DNA of 64,000 nt from Poritiphilus sp965212595 (GTDB taxonomy: Bacteria; Bacteroidota; Bacteroidia; Flavobacteriales; Flavobacteriaceae): assembly GCA_965212595.1 (NCBI GenBank), contig CBDBVE010000001.1:442061-506060 (forward strand), read 5' to 3'. The translations under genes were made by a program, and so were the position numbers. Below the pieces are notes generated by a model. It worked only from the letters and a program-made list of their open reading frames with translations. It did no database searches and had not been told where the DNA came from. This document shows, piece after piece, positions 15,926 to 23,817 of this stretch (position 1 is the stretch's first letter; each line of letters opens with the position of its first letter).

Positions 15926-16398
15926 GATTGTTTCGTTTTTTGATGAATTGTATTTGTGCAATTGTCTGTAATTTTTAGCAATAAATTTCGAAGCGTATTT
16001 ATCTCCTCGGAACTTAGGCCCTCTAAAGCTATATTTCTGTTTTGCAGCACCACAGGGATCACCTCTTCCTCGGCCATCTTGCCTATGGTGGTAAGTGCCA
16101 GCCCAAATCTTCTGCGGTCTTCCGGGTAGGGCGACCGCTCCAAAAACCCCTTTTTTACCAACAGATCTATCATCCTTGTTATAGAGGCGTCATCTTTGAA
16201 TACTTTTTCGGCAATCTCTCTTTGGGTAACATTCGGATTGTCAGAAATCGTTTTTAAGATCAACCATTGGTCTATGGTGATATCTTCATTTACCTTCTTT
16301 AGATTGCGCTGCGCAAACTGTCTGTAGGATTTAATTGTCCTTTCCAAGACATAGAAAAGCACATTTTCCAGCCGGGAGACCGTATCCGTTGTTTTCAT
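15922..16398 (-). CDS. MarR-family transcriptional regulator
   Basis: A 158-residue winged-helix regulator. The recognition region is ITIDQWLILKTISDNPNVTQREIAEKVFKDDASITRMIDLLVKKGFLERSPYPEDRRRFGLALT, with the MarR wing DRRR. Helices at both ends should form the dimer interface. The gene is the first of an operon with the S41 peptidase (ATGA overlap). An 18-bp palindrome 12 nt upstream overlaps the -7 promoter element, the classic arrangement for an autorepressor. The ligand is unknown. Its start codon almost coincides with the predicted transcription start, so the message may be leaderless. Confidence 0.88.
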   Translation of the reverse strand: MKTTDTVSRLENVLFYVLERTIKSYRQFAQRNLKKVNEDITIDQWLILKTISDNPNVTQREIAEKVFKDDASITRMIDLLVKKGFLERSPYPEDRRRFGLALTTIGKMAEEEVIPVVLQNRNIALEGLSSEEINTLRNLLLKITDNCTNTIHQKTKQS

Positions 16399-16403
16399 TG
16401 ATA

Positions 16404-16427
16404 CAAATATAATTGATATATCAATTA
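16404..16427 (-). promoter_or_regulatory. marR promoter -7 element with overlapping 18-bp operator palindrome
   Basis: TAATTGATATATCAATTA at 16410-16427 is a perfect 18-bp palindrome. TATATTTG (complement of 16404-16411) is a perfect -7 element that shares two bases with it. Binding of the MarR dimer here would block the operon's promoter. Confidence 0.65.
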
Positions 16428-16542
16428 ATTTAAATTATTTAGATATTTTTAGCACTTGAAACAGCTAAACAATGTATTTAGATAGCTGGGCAGCTTTTAA
16501 TTTCCCGATTAAATCCTTATACTTGATAAAAAATTGCCTACT

Positions 16543-17019
16543 ATGAAACTTTTCAGGTATTGTTTCGGCTTGTTTGTAATTCTGGTATTATTCCAGGCCT
16601 GCTCTTCAGATGATGGTCCGGACGAACCTCAAGTCGATGATTTCCTGATTGGTACCTGGCGATTGGCCGAGCTTAACATAAATCCGCCACAAGACATCGA
16701 CATGGATGGAACGCCAACCGCTAATGTTTTATCTGAACTAGATTGCGTAGCGGGTACTTTAACCTTTAGCAATGACAATACATGGGGGCTGTCTTTTGAC
16801 GGCGTAAGCGTAACCACGATAACGAACGACCTTTTTATTATTCAGTGTACGAGCAATGTCACCACTTCCGGCACCTGGCAACGGCAGGGAAACCAGGTAA
16901 CACTATTTAGGGGATTCGACGCTATTTTCTATACAGTTAATGAAAGCAATAGTACACTCACTAATACCATCGGTGAAGACCTTCCTAATTTTGAGAGTGA
17001 AGTATACGAAAAACAATAG
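16543..17019 (+). CDS. Lipocalin-like lipoprotein
   Basis: ATG 16543 gives 158 residues. The signal sequence MKLFRYCFGLFVILVLFQACSS ends in a lipobox (Cys about 20). The rest matches the small lipocalin-like pattern of Bacteroidota: FLIGTWRLAELNINP, then a Cys-containing GTLTFSNDNTWGLSF strand, SGTWQRQGNQVTLF and a final NESNSTLT strand. It probably binds a small hydrophobic ligand or acts as a surface structural protein. It is divergent from marR; a shared control region is possible but the palindrome is far from this start. Confidence 0.7.
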   Translation: MKLFRYCFGLFVILVLFQACSSDDGPDEPQVDDFLIGTWRLAELNINPPQDIDMDGTPTANVLSELDCVAGTLTFSNDNTWGLSFDGVSVTTITNDLFIIQCTSNVTTSGTWQRQGNQVTLFRGFDAIFYTVNESNSTLTNTIGEDLPNFESEVYEKQ

Positions 17020-17127
17020 CGCTGTAAGGGTTGCTGCCCGCCACAAAGAAATGCTTCTCACAACCTCTGTAACTAAAATTACATTTCCGGGCCCGCTTTT
17101 GCGCTAAGTTTGCCAAAACTAGTTTCT

Positions 17128-17691
17128 ATGGAAATATTACTTAAACCCTGGCCGTGGTATATTACCGGACCCATGATTGCATTGGTATTGGTACTTCTTA
17201 CCTATTTTGGAAAGACATTTGGAATGTCTTCAAACTTAAGAACCTTATGCGCCATTGCCGGAGGAGGAAAATATGCGAATTTCTTTAGATTTGATTGGAA
17301 GTCCCAGAGATGGAATTTGTTTATAGTTCTTGGCGTAGTTATCGGAGGTTATATTGCGGTGAGCTTTCTTAGCGATGGGCAGCCCATAAATCTGAGTGAG
17401 GCTACTGTACAGGATCTCGAAGCCTTAGGTTTCCAGGATTCTGGGAAGACCTTACTGCCTGGCGAGATCTATGCTCCCGAAAGCGCTTTTAGTGTAAAAG
17501 GGCTTCTCTTACTCATCTTAGGCGGGTTCTTGGTTGGTTTTGGTACCCGATACGCAGGTGGTTGTACCTCGGGACATGCGATAACCGGACTCAGTAATTT
17601 GCAGCTGCCCTCACTTATAGCAGTCATTGGATTTTTTATTGGTGGGCTGCTTATGATTCACTTTTTGTTTCCCTTAATTTTTGGCGCATGA
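17128..17691 (+). CDS. YeeE/YedE-family transporter subunit (first half)
   Basis: ATG 17128 gives 187 residues. About five membrane segments include the family motif GGCTSGHAITGLSNLQLPSL, with its conserved Cys, near the C-terminus. YeeE/YedE proteins import thiosulfate or other sulfur compounds through a Cys relay. Here the usual single protein is split into two genes, this one and the next, which overlap by ATGA at 17688-17691. A TTG at 17110 gives a six-residue longer form with no support. Neighbouring sulfur genes are absent, so the exact substrate is open. Confidence 0.82.
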   Translation: MEILLKPWPWYITGPMIALVLVLLTYFGKTFGMSSNLRTLCAIAGGGKYANFFRFDWKSQRWNLFIVLGVVIGGYIAVSFLSDGQPINLSEATVQDLEALGFQDSGKTLLPGEIYAPESAFSVKGLLLLILGGFLVGFGTRYAGGCTSGHAITGLSNLQLPSLIAVIGFFIGGLLMIHFLFPLIFGA

Positions 17692-18101
17692 AGTATCTGA
17701 AGTTTATATTGGTTGGAATATTTTTCGGAATAGTATTAATAAAATCTGAGGCCGTTTCCTGGTATCGCATTTATGAAATGTTCAAATTTCAATCCTTCCA
17801 TATGTATGGCATCATTGCCTCAGCCGTCTTAGCAGGAACAATTGCGATAGCGCTCTTAAGGAAAACGAAGAGCAAAAATATTGAGGGAGAGCTTATTGAA
17901 GTAACCCCAAAGGCAAAGAGTGTCTTTCGTTATTTATTTGGCGGTATTATCTTCGGACTGGGGTGGGCTTTAGCCGGTGCATGTCCAGGACCAATGTATG
18001 CCCTGTTAGGAGGTGGTTTCTGGACTATTTTAATTGTCCTTGCTTCGGCAGTTGTCGGGACTTTCGTATACGGTTTGCTAAGATCACGCCTACCACATTA
18101 G
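17688..18101 (+). CDS. YeeE/YedE-family transporter subunit (second half, DUF6691-like)
   Basis: A 137-residue membrane protein with four helices and the second family motif GLGWALAGACPGPMYALLGGG, whose Cys is part of the proposed thiosulfate/sulfur conduction path. It is translationally coupled to the preceding subunit by ATGA overlap, which strongly suggests a heteromeric transporter. In single-chain YeeE proteins both Cys motifs lie in one polypeptide. The split form is widespread in Bacteroidota and Proteobacteria, often near sulfur oxidation or persulfide genes. Confidence 0.82.
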   Translation: MKYLKFILVGIFFGIVLIKSEAVSWYRIYEMFKFQSFHMYGIIASAVLAGTIAIALLRKTKSKNIEGELIEVTPKAKSVFRYLFGGIIFGLGWALAGACPGPMYALLGGGFWTILIVLASAVVGTFVYGLLRSRLPH

Positions 18102-18131
18102 ATGAAGAAATGAATGAATTGAAGAGTAAAG

Positions 18132-18407
18132 CTAAACGACCTCTGCATTTAAGCCGGCCTGAAGTAAGCGGGTACATCGGGGCTTGAGGTCCTTGTACTC
18201 CCCTGTTTTTACAGTACACTTACCGTTGTAGTGAACAATAAGGGAACATTGCTCTGCCTGCTCAGCGGTGTGCTCACAAACATCTATCAAAGTCTCAATA
18301 ACGTGTTCAAAGGTATTTACATCATCATTAAAAAGCACAATCTCGTTTTGCTTGACCGTTTCTTCATCTAAAAGAAGCTGTTCTAAGATTTTTTCTTTAG
18401 GCCCCAT
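18132..18407 (-). CDS. clpS: ATP-dependent Clp protease adaptor ClpS
   Basis: A 91-residue adaptor. EIVLFNDDVNTFEHVIETLIDVCEH is the ClpS N-end-rule binding region (NDD...T...HV), and EQAEQCSLIVHYNGKCTVKTGEY is the ClpA/ClpC-docking core. ClpS delivers proteins with N-degrons to ClpAP/ClpCP. In related genomes clpS usually follows prmA directly. Here a metallopeptidase gene and its terminator lie between them. It is convergent with the YeeE pair, 30 nt away. Confidence 0.92.
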   Translation of the reverse strand: MGPKEKILEQLLLDEETVKQNEIVLFNDDVNTFEHVIETLIDVCEHTAEQAEQCSLIVHYNGKCTVKTGEYKDLKPRCTRLLQAGLNAEVV

Positions 18408-18484
18408 TGATGCTGATTTTTTACTAATATACTAATTTTTTGTTCTTAGCCTTATGCCTACAAAAAAACACAAAGAATTTAAAA

Positions 18485-18507
18485 AAAGTGCCCAAAATGG
18501 GCACTTT
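18485..18507 (-). terminator. Terminator of the M57-like peptidase gene
   Basis: AAAGTGCCC (18485-18493) pairs with GGGCACTTT (18499-18507) around AAAAT. On the minus strand the stem is followed by a run of T. It lies just beyond the peptidase stop at 18539 and isolates clpS from it. Confidence 0.8.
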
Positions 18508-18538
18508 AACATTATTGTAAGTTCTGTCCTTCAGGATA

Positions 18539-19396
18539 TTAGTAAAGATAATTAAGGGCTGTTACATCATTGTTATTAAACTCTCCATCTTCGTTTGAGC
18601 TGAAACAGGCCAACATGATGGAGCTTGGGTCATAAGCTGCAGGTGTTCCGGGAATTGGGTTAGCCCCAATAGAGCCAACACCTTCATTTACATTCTCGCC
18701 ACAGCTCTGTCTGCTGAACCAATCGGTATGTCTGAAACCTACAGAATGGCCCATTTCATGAGTGATCACATGTTCATTTACATTGGTTGAAAAACCGTCC
18801 AAACCAAAGATCTGAATGAACTTATTAGGGTTTCCATTATTCGGGAAACCGGCCGATCCTCCATTTCCAGAACGATTAGGATTGAAATAGACTACCATAT
18901 CTTTATTTTGGTAGTTGGTACCAAAAGTAAGATTGAAACGTATACTGAGATTAAGCCTATTGTAATTGTTAACAGACCATTGCAAGGCGGTTCTTTCTTT
19001 GCTTGAAAGTGCAAATTGCCCTCCGGTATACCCAATAATAGTGAGTGTTCTGGGACTCACCAGGTTATTGGTATGGTAGTTCCTTGAATTGGCTTTCTCC
19101 AAAGTTTTCAAACTAGCGATGTCCGCAGCAGAAAATGTAATATCATCTTCTATCTGAAAACGTTGTTCAACACTTCCATCGGGAAGCTGAAAATCAATCA
19201 CTTCTATTTTTCCCACGTTGAAATAGTTATCCTTAAGGAGTCTGACAATGTCATCGCTAAGTTCAAGTGGTTCTTGATTCGCGTTATTTTCCTGACTGAC
19301 CTCAGGTTCATTAAGCTGGTCGCTATTCTCTTTCTGACAAGAGAAAAGCACCAAAAGAAAAACAAATAAGAGTAAGGGGGGTTTTAAAAATTTCAT
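18539..19396 (-). CDS. Secreted zinc metallopeptidase of the M57 (dual-action HEIGH) type, lipoprotein
   Basis: A 285-residue exported lipoprotein (lipobox LVLFSCQ, Cys about 20). After a linker, the catalytic domain starts near residue 100. THEMGHSVGFRHTDWF at about 222-237 gives the extended zinc motif HExGHxxGxxH of metzincin-like HEIGH peptidases. The upstream strand GTNYQNKDMVVYFNPN and the later SIMLACF (Met-turn-like) agree. It would degrade proteins at the cell surface. It interrupts the prmA-clpS neighbourhood and has its own terminator, so it looks like a later insertion into a conserved block. Confidence 0.8.
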   Translation of the reverse strand: MKFLKPPLLLFVFLLVLFSCQKENSDQLNEPEVSQENNANQEPLELSDDIVRLLKDNYFNVGKIEVIDFQLPDGSVEQRFQIEDDITFSAADIASLKTLEKANSRNYHTNNLVSPRTLTIIGYTGGQFALSSKERTALQWSVNNYNRLNLSIRFNLTFGTNYQNKDMVVYFNPNRSGNGGSAGFPNNGNPNKFIQIFGLDGFSTNVNEHVITHEMGHSVGFRHTDWFSRQSCGENVNEGVGSIGANPIPGTPAAYDPSSIMLACFSSNEDGEFNNNDVTALNYLY

Positions 19397-19500
19397 AAGA
19401 CATAATTGTTAGTGTTCATTAAAATTTGAGGAATTTACTTACAACAATATCTTAAAATACTAAATAATTTGGAGTCTTGTAGGAAAAGTTCTATAAATTT

Positions 19501-20352
19501 TTAAGAAAATCGATAAACGGCAGCCACCCAGGAATTCTTGCTTAATTGCCTAATATACTCCAGGCCGTTTTGAGCGCACTTGGCAGATATCAGTGGAAGA
19601 TCGTCCTGGTAAAAACCGCTTAGGCAGAGCAAGCCCCCAGAAACCAAATGCATGGAGTATTGCGAAATATCTTCCAGCAAAATGTTGCGGTTAATATTGG
19701 CTAAAATGCAATCGTACATCTCTTCTCTAAGCAAGTTTACATCACCCTGGCGCACCTTGATGCCTTCCTGAGTATTTCTTAGCGTATTCTCTTGAGTGTT
19801 TTGATAGGCCCAGGGATCAACATCTATAGCATCAACAGCCTTTGCACCTTTCATTGCGGCTAATATTGCCAGGACACCGGTTCCGCAACCCATGTCTAAT
19901 ACCTTTTTTTCTTTACAGTTGATATCGAGCAGCAATTGAAGCATCATATAAGTGGTTTCGTGATGTCCTGTACCAAAGCTCATTTTGGGTTCTATTACGA
20001 TATCATAGACTGCTTCCCGCCTTTTATGAAATGGCGCTCTAACTGTACATAGGCCCTCAATTGCAATGGGTTCGAAGTTGGCTTCCCAAACTGCGTTCCA
20101 GTTCTCTTTTGCTAATTCGGTAAACTCATAGGTGATTTTGAACTCAGGCTTAGTTAATATCCCTACTTCTTGTATTAGGGCTTCATTCCAGTCGCCTTTC
20201 TGGATATATGCGGAGACCCCATCTTCCGATTCAACAAAACTTTCAAAACCCAGCGCTGCCAGTTCCGCGATCAGAATCTCCGCTGCCGGTTTTATAGGAT
20301 CAACTCTAAACTTATATTCTAAGTAATTATCCTTCACTGTGGGCTTACTCAA
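19501..20352 (-). CDS. prmA: Ribosomal protein L11 methyltransferase PrmA
   Basis: A 283-residue SAM methyltransferase that trimethylates ribosomal protein L11. The N-terminal domain (about 1-115) recognises L11. Motif I is VLDMGCGTGVLAILAAMKGA, the acidic AIDVDPWAYQN follows, and the NPPY-equivalent is DCILANINRNILLEDI. The length is usual for the family. It overlaps the end of tpiA by 8 nt, so the two are translationally coupled, in an operon with DoxX and DUF1599 upstream. Confidence 0.92.
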   Translation of the reverse strand: MSKPTVKDNYLEYKFRVDPIKPAAEILIAELAALGFESFVESEDGVSAYIQKGDWNEALIQEVGILTKPEFKITYEFTELAKENWNAVWEANFEPIAIEGLCTVRAPFHKRREAVYDIVIEPKMSFGTGHHETTYMMLQLLLDINCKEKKVLDMGCGTGVLAILAAMKGAKAVDAIDVDPWAYQNTQENTLRNTQEGIKVRQGDVNLLREEMYDCILANINRNILLEDISQYSMHLVSGGLLCLSGFYQDDLPLISAKCAQNGLEYIRQLSKNSWVAAVYRFS

Positions 20353-21097
20353 CCGCTTTTATAATTGCAACAAAGTCGTCAGCAACAAGCGATGCCCCTC
20401 CTATGAGACCACCGTCAACATCTGGTTTAGAAAAAATCTCTTGTGCATTCCCGGGCTTTACACTACCCCCATACAGAATACAAACTGCCTTAGCTATAGA
20501 AACATCATAAGCCGAAGTGATGGTTTCTCTAATAAAGGCGTGCATTTCCTGAGCTTGTTCCGGGCTGGCCGTCTCACCTGTTCCTATGGCCCAGACCGGT
20601 TCATAGGCCAAGACTATGTTCCTCCAGGCTTTGGGGTCCAGATCAAATAAGGCATTCTTAAGCTGGCTTTCCACAACTGCGAAATGATTTCCTGCCTTAC
20701 GATCTTCCAATTCTTCGCCAAAGCAAAAAATTACTCTCATGTTTTTGGCTATCGCAGTTTTTACTTTTTTTGCCAATAGCTCATCGGTTTCGCCAAAGAA
20801 AGCCCTGCGTTCTGAGTGACCTATTATAACCGTATCTACACCGATCTCAAGCAACATATCAGCCGAGATTTCACCTGTAAAAGCACCGCTATCCGCGTAA
20901 TGCATATTTTGGGCCACAACTTCGATCGTGGATGCCTGGCAAACATGCAAGGCAGCGTGGAGGTTTATAAATGTAGGGGCTACCATGACTTCAGCCGGGG
21001 TGTCTGGCAGTTTGGCGGCAAGCTCTAGCAACAAGGTTTCCGTTTCTCCCAAATTTTTATTCATTTTCCAGTTTCCGGCAACTATAGGTCTTCTCAT
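20345..21097 (-). CDS. tpiA: Triosephosphate isomerase
   Basis: A 250-residue TIM barrel that interconverts dihydroxyacetone phosphate and glyceraldehyde 3-phosphate. NWKMNKN carries the active Lys; GHSERRAFF carries the catalytic His; AYEPVWAIGTGETASPEQAQE carries the catalytic Glu and loop 6; ILYGGSVKPGNA is the phosphate-binding loop. Full length. It sits between the DoxX-type gene and prmA, the usual flavobacterial arrangement. Confidence 0.95.
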   Translation of the reverse strand: MRRPIVAGNWKMNKNLGETETLLLELAAKLPDTPAEVMVAPTFINLHAALHVCQASTIEVVAQNMHYADSGAFTGEISADMLLEIGVDTVIIGHSERRAFFGETDELLAKKVKTAIAKNMRVIFCFGEELEDRKAGNHFAVVESQLKNALFDLDPKAWRNIVLAYEPVWAIGTGETASPEQAQEMHAFIRETITSAYDVSIAKAVCILYGGSVKPGNAQEIFSKPDVDGGLIGGASLVADDFVAIIKAVE

Positions 21098-21142
21098 GTC
21101 TTAGTATTTAATGTGCTGTCTTTTTGTGATGTAGTTTCCGTT

Positions 21143-22237
21143 TTACAGTTTTAGATCACTAATATCATTATAGTGCGCCTTTTGATTTATAGTTCCTCTT
21201 TCAAGGACAAGAAGGCCAGGGTTAGATCTTACAATAGTTTTTAGTGTGGTCTCATCTGTGAAATAAAACTCAAAGTTAAGGTCATTCTTCTTTATAATAT
21301 TTGAAGTAAAAGCTTCATTAGAGGCAGACATACCTATAACCTTATATCCCTTTCTTATCGCCTCATCTGTTATTTCTTTGATTTCTTTAAAAACGGTCTC
21401 ATTGGTTTTTGCAAGATCGTAGGCGATTACCATCACCAACTTTTTTTCGCTTAAGATTTCCTTGGTAAAATCAACTCCCTCCTGTTCTATGGTAAAATCG
21501 TGAATCGGAGGTTCATAGCCCTTCTGAATTTCAGTGGTTTCCACATCTATAAATTCACCATCTACCGTAGGATAAGCTCCATTGGTAACAACAATTTGAT
21601 CTTCCCCATTCACCTTAAACCTCCAGGCATATTCAAAAATAGCCTTGGGGGCATCTTCCGGGACACCCATCCCCTCTTCTATATTAGCGCCAATCTTATA
21701 AGGTCTGAAATCAATGGTAGGCAAGTGATTCAACACAAAATAGGTGTACCAAACGCAACCTAATAAAACCACTAAGACTGCCCCCTTTCTAAACTTCATA
21801 GAAAACAAGGGGTTAATAAAGCGTTGTCCTATGAATAGAACGATAATAAGTACAAGTAAAATGACATCCTTGGTAAATGACTCCCAGGGTGTGAGTTTAA
21901 TCGCATCCCCAAAACAACCACAATCCGTAACCTTATTGAAGTAAGCGGAATACCCGGTCAGAAAAGTAAAAAAGAGTATCATCAGCAGCAGGCTCCAAAT
22001 GGTAAATTTTCGTTGAAACCCCAAGAGCAAAAAGACGCCTAGTAGTACTTCAAAAATTACGATAACAATAGACAAGGCAAGGGAATAGGGCATTAAGAAA
22101 GGCATATCTAATACCCCTGCACTAAAGTACTCTTCAAGCTTAAAAGAAAAGCCCACCGGATCGTTAAGCTTAATAAAGCCGCTGATAATAAAGAGGATTC
22201 CGACTGCGATTCTAGAAAAGGCTACAAGGTATTTCAT
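21143..22237 (-). CDS. BT_3928-type DoxX family membrane protein with thioredoxin-like domain
   Basis: A 364-residue protein. The N-terminal DoxX-like part has four or five helices (IAVGILFIISGFIKLNDPVGF, LALSIVIVIFEVLLGVFLLLG, LLLMILFFTFLTGYSAYF) and a conserved VTDCGCFGDAIKLTPWESFTKD loop. The C-terminal part from about 230 is a thioredoxin-fold region (KKLVMVIAYDLAKTNETVFKEI...). The CGCFGD motif is typical of MauE/DoxX proteins associated with thiol chemistry. Its role is undefined; conserved linkage with tpiA and DUF1599 in Bacteroidota suggests an ancient operon. Confidence 0.82.
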   Translation of the reverse strand: MKYLVAFSRIAVGILFIISGFIKLNDPVGFSFKLEEYFSAGVLDMPFLMPYSLALSIVIVIFEVLLGVFLLLGFQRKFTIWSLLLMILFFTFLTGYSAYFNKVTDCGCFGDAIKLTPWESFTKDVILLVLIIVLFIGQRFINPLFSMKFRKGAVLVVLLGCVWYTYFVLNHLPTIDFRPYKIGANIEEGMGVPEDAPKAIFEYAWRFKVNGEDQIVVTNGAYPTVDGEFIDVETTEIQKGYEPPIHDFTIEQEGVDFTKEILSEKKLVMVIAYDLAKTNETVFKEIKEITDEAIRKGYKVIGMSASNEAFTSNIIKKNDLNFEFYFTDETTLKTIVRSNPGLLVLERGTINQKAHYNDISDLKL

Positions 22238-22271
22238 ATGGTGCTACAATTCTAAAAATAATTACATTTCT

Positions 22272-22823
22272 CTATTGTGAGGCTGTAGTTTCCTCAATGT
22301 GAATCATTGCAAAAACAGCATAGTTGATCATATCCTGGTAATTTGCGTCTATGCCTTCGCTCACAAGCGTTTTGCCCTTGTTATCCTCAATTTGTTTTAC
22401 CCGCAATAATTTTTGTATGATCAAATCGGTTAGTGAACTCACCCTCATATCTCTCCAGGCTTCTCCGTAGTCATGGTTTTTAGCTTCCATTAATTGCCTG
22501 CTGATCTCAACATGTTTATCGTACAAAGCGGTGGCCTGCTCTTCGGAAAGATCAGGTTCATCCGCTACTCCTTTCTCCAGCTGTATCAGAGCCATAGTGG
22601 CATAATTTATAATTCCGATAAACTCGGATTTTTCATCTTCATCTACCTTGCGTACTGCATTTTGCTGCAAGCTTCTTATCCGCTGCGCCTTAATATAGAT
22701 CTGATCTGTTAGGGAAGGTAATCTTAAAATACGCCATGCAGCACCGTAATCTTTCATCTTCTTTAAAAATAACTCCCGGCAAATAGCGATGACGGCACTA
22801 TACTGTTCTGAGGTTTTCTGCAT
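22272..22823 (-). CDS. DUF1599 domain-containing protein
   Basis: A 183-residue protein made of two copies of the same unit. KKMKDYGAAWRILRLPSLTDQIYIKAQRIRSLQ at about 20-52 and AKNHDYGEAWRDMRVSSLTDLIIQKLLRVKQIE at about 113-146 each have the DYG-x-AW-R motif. Each is followed by an IINYATMALIQLE / MINYAVFAMIHIE helix. DUF1599 belongs to an all-alpha nucleotide-pyrophosphohydrolase-like group, but activity is not established. It is the first gene of the minus-strand operon with DoxX, tpiA and prmA and is divergent from folP. Confidence 0.88.
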   Translation of the reverse strand: MQKTSEQYSAVIAICRELFLKKMKDYGAAWRILRLPSLTDQIYIKAQRIRSLQQNAVRKVDEDEKSEFIGIINYATMALIQLEKGVADEPDLSEEQATALYDKHVEISRQLMEAKNHDYGEAWRDMRVSSLTDLIIQKLLRVKQIEDNKGKTLVSEGIDANYQDMINYAVFAMIHIEETTASQ

Positions 22824-22938
22824 CGAGTTCCTGGTAATTTGCGTAAATTTCGTTCAAAATTCTGTAACCGTCAAAGTTTAGAGTTTAAAGTTCGGTTTTA
22901 GACAAAACGAACCATTTGCTCGTACTAAGCCCATTTTC

Positions 22939-23760
22939 ATGACCATAAATTGTAAGGGAAATCTAGTAGACCTCAGTAGTCCGAAAGTAATGGGGATCTT
23001 AAACTATACTCCAGATTCATTTTATGACGGAGGAAGGTTCAATAATGAAGCGGAACTGTTAAAGCAAGTTGAGAAAATGCTGGGTGAAGGGGCTAGCTTC
23101 ATAGACCTCGGAGCCTATAGCTCAAGGCCGGGCGCTAAGGCAATATCAGAGGAGGAGGAGTTAAGGAGAATTCTTCCAGCTGTGCAGTCTTTGATACGTA
23201 GTTTTCCAGAAATTTTACTTTCTGTTGATACATTTAGGGCCAGCGTAGCCAGTGAATGTCTGGATTCCGGGGCGGCTCTAATCAATGATATATCAGCTGG
23301 GCAGGCGGATGAAGCAATGATTCCCCTGGTGGCCAAACGGCGCATCCCGTATATCATAATGCACATGAAAGGTACTCCACAAAATATGCAAAAGCAAACA
23401 GACTATGAAGACCTGACCGGAGAGCTCTTGTATTATTTTTCAGAAAGGGTGGCATTGGCAAGGTCAGAAGGCATTCAAGACCTCATTATCGATCCTGGTT
23501 TTGGTTTTGCAAAAGACAGAGATCAGAACTATGAACTACTTAAAGACCTGCATGTATTTCGGACCTTAGGACTGCCCATTCTGGTTGGACTGAGTAGAAA
23601 GTCAATGATTTATAATACTCTGGATATTAAAGCGGAAGAAGCTTTAAATGGCACCACGGCTTTGCATATGTTCGCCTTAACTCAAGGTGCTAATATTTTA
23701 AGAGCCCATGACGTGAAAGAGGCTATGGAGTGCATTCAATTGTTTGAAAAAATATCGTAG
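22939..23760 (+). CDS. folP: Dihydropteroate synthase
   Basis: A 273-residue TIM-barrel enzyme that condenses p-aminobenzoate with hydroxymethyl-dihydropterin diphosphate. The signature VMGILNYTPDSFYDGGRF carries the conserved N-x-T-P-D-S-F, FIDLGAYSSRPGA is the sulfonamide-loop region, and IIDPGFGFAKDRDQNYELLKDL carries the pterin-site Asp. LVGLSRKSMI is the phosphate-binding SRK. It belongs to folate biosynthesis, with folE at 43091 elsewhere in the window. It precedes cdaA by 57 nt, a conserved pairing in Bacteroidota. Confidence 0.94.
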   Translation: MTINCKGNLVDLSSPKVMGILNYTPDSFYDGGRFNNEAELLKQVEKMLGEGASFIDLGAYSSRPGAKAISEEEELRRILPAVQSLIRSFPEILLSVDTFRASVASECLDSGAALINDISAGQADEAMIPLVAKRRIPYIIMHMKGTPQNMQKQTDYEDLTGELLYYFSERVALARSEGIQDLIIDPGFGFAKDRDQNYELLKDLHVFRTLGLPILVGLSRKSMIYNTLDIKAEEALNGTTALHMFALTQGANILRAHDVKEAMECIQLFEKIS

Positions 23761-23817
23761 GAAAAGACGGCTTATTTGGTTCGGCTATTTTAACTAATTT
23801 TACAAAAACGTCAAGGA

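Noticed and set aside
16629..16817. Minus-strand frame inside the lipocalin-like gene
   Set aside because: Antisense of a lipoprotein with clear lipobox and domain pattern.
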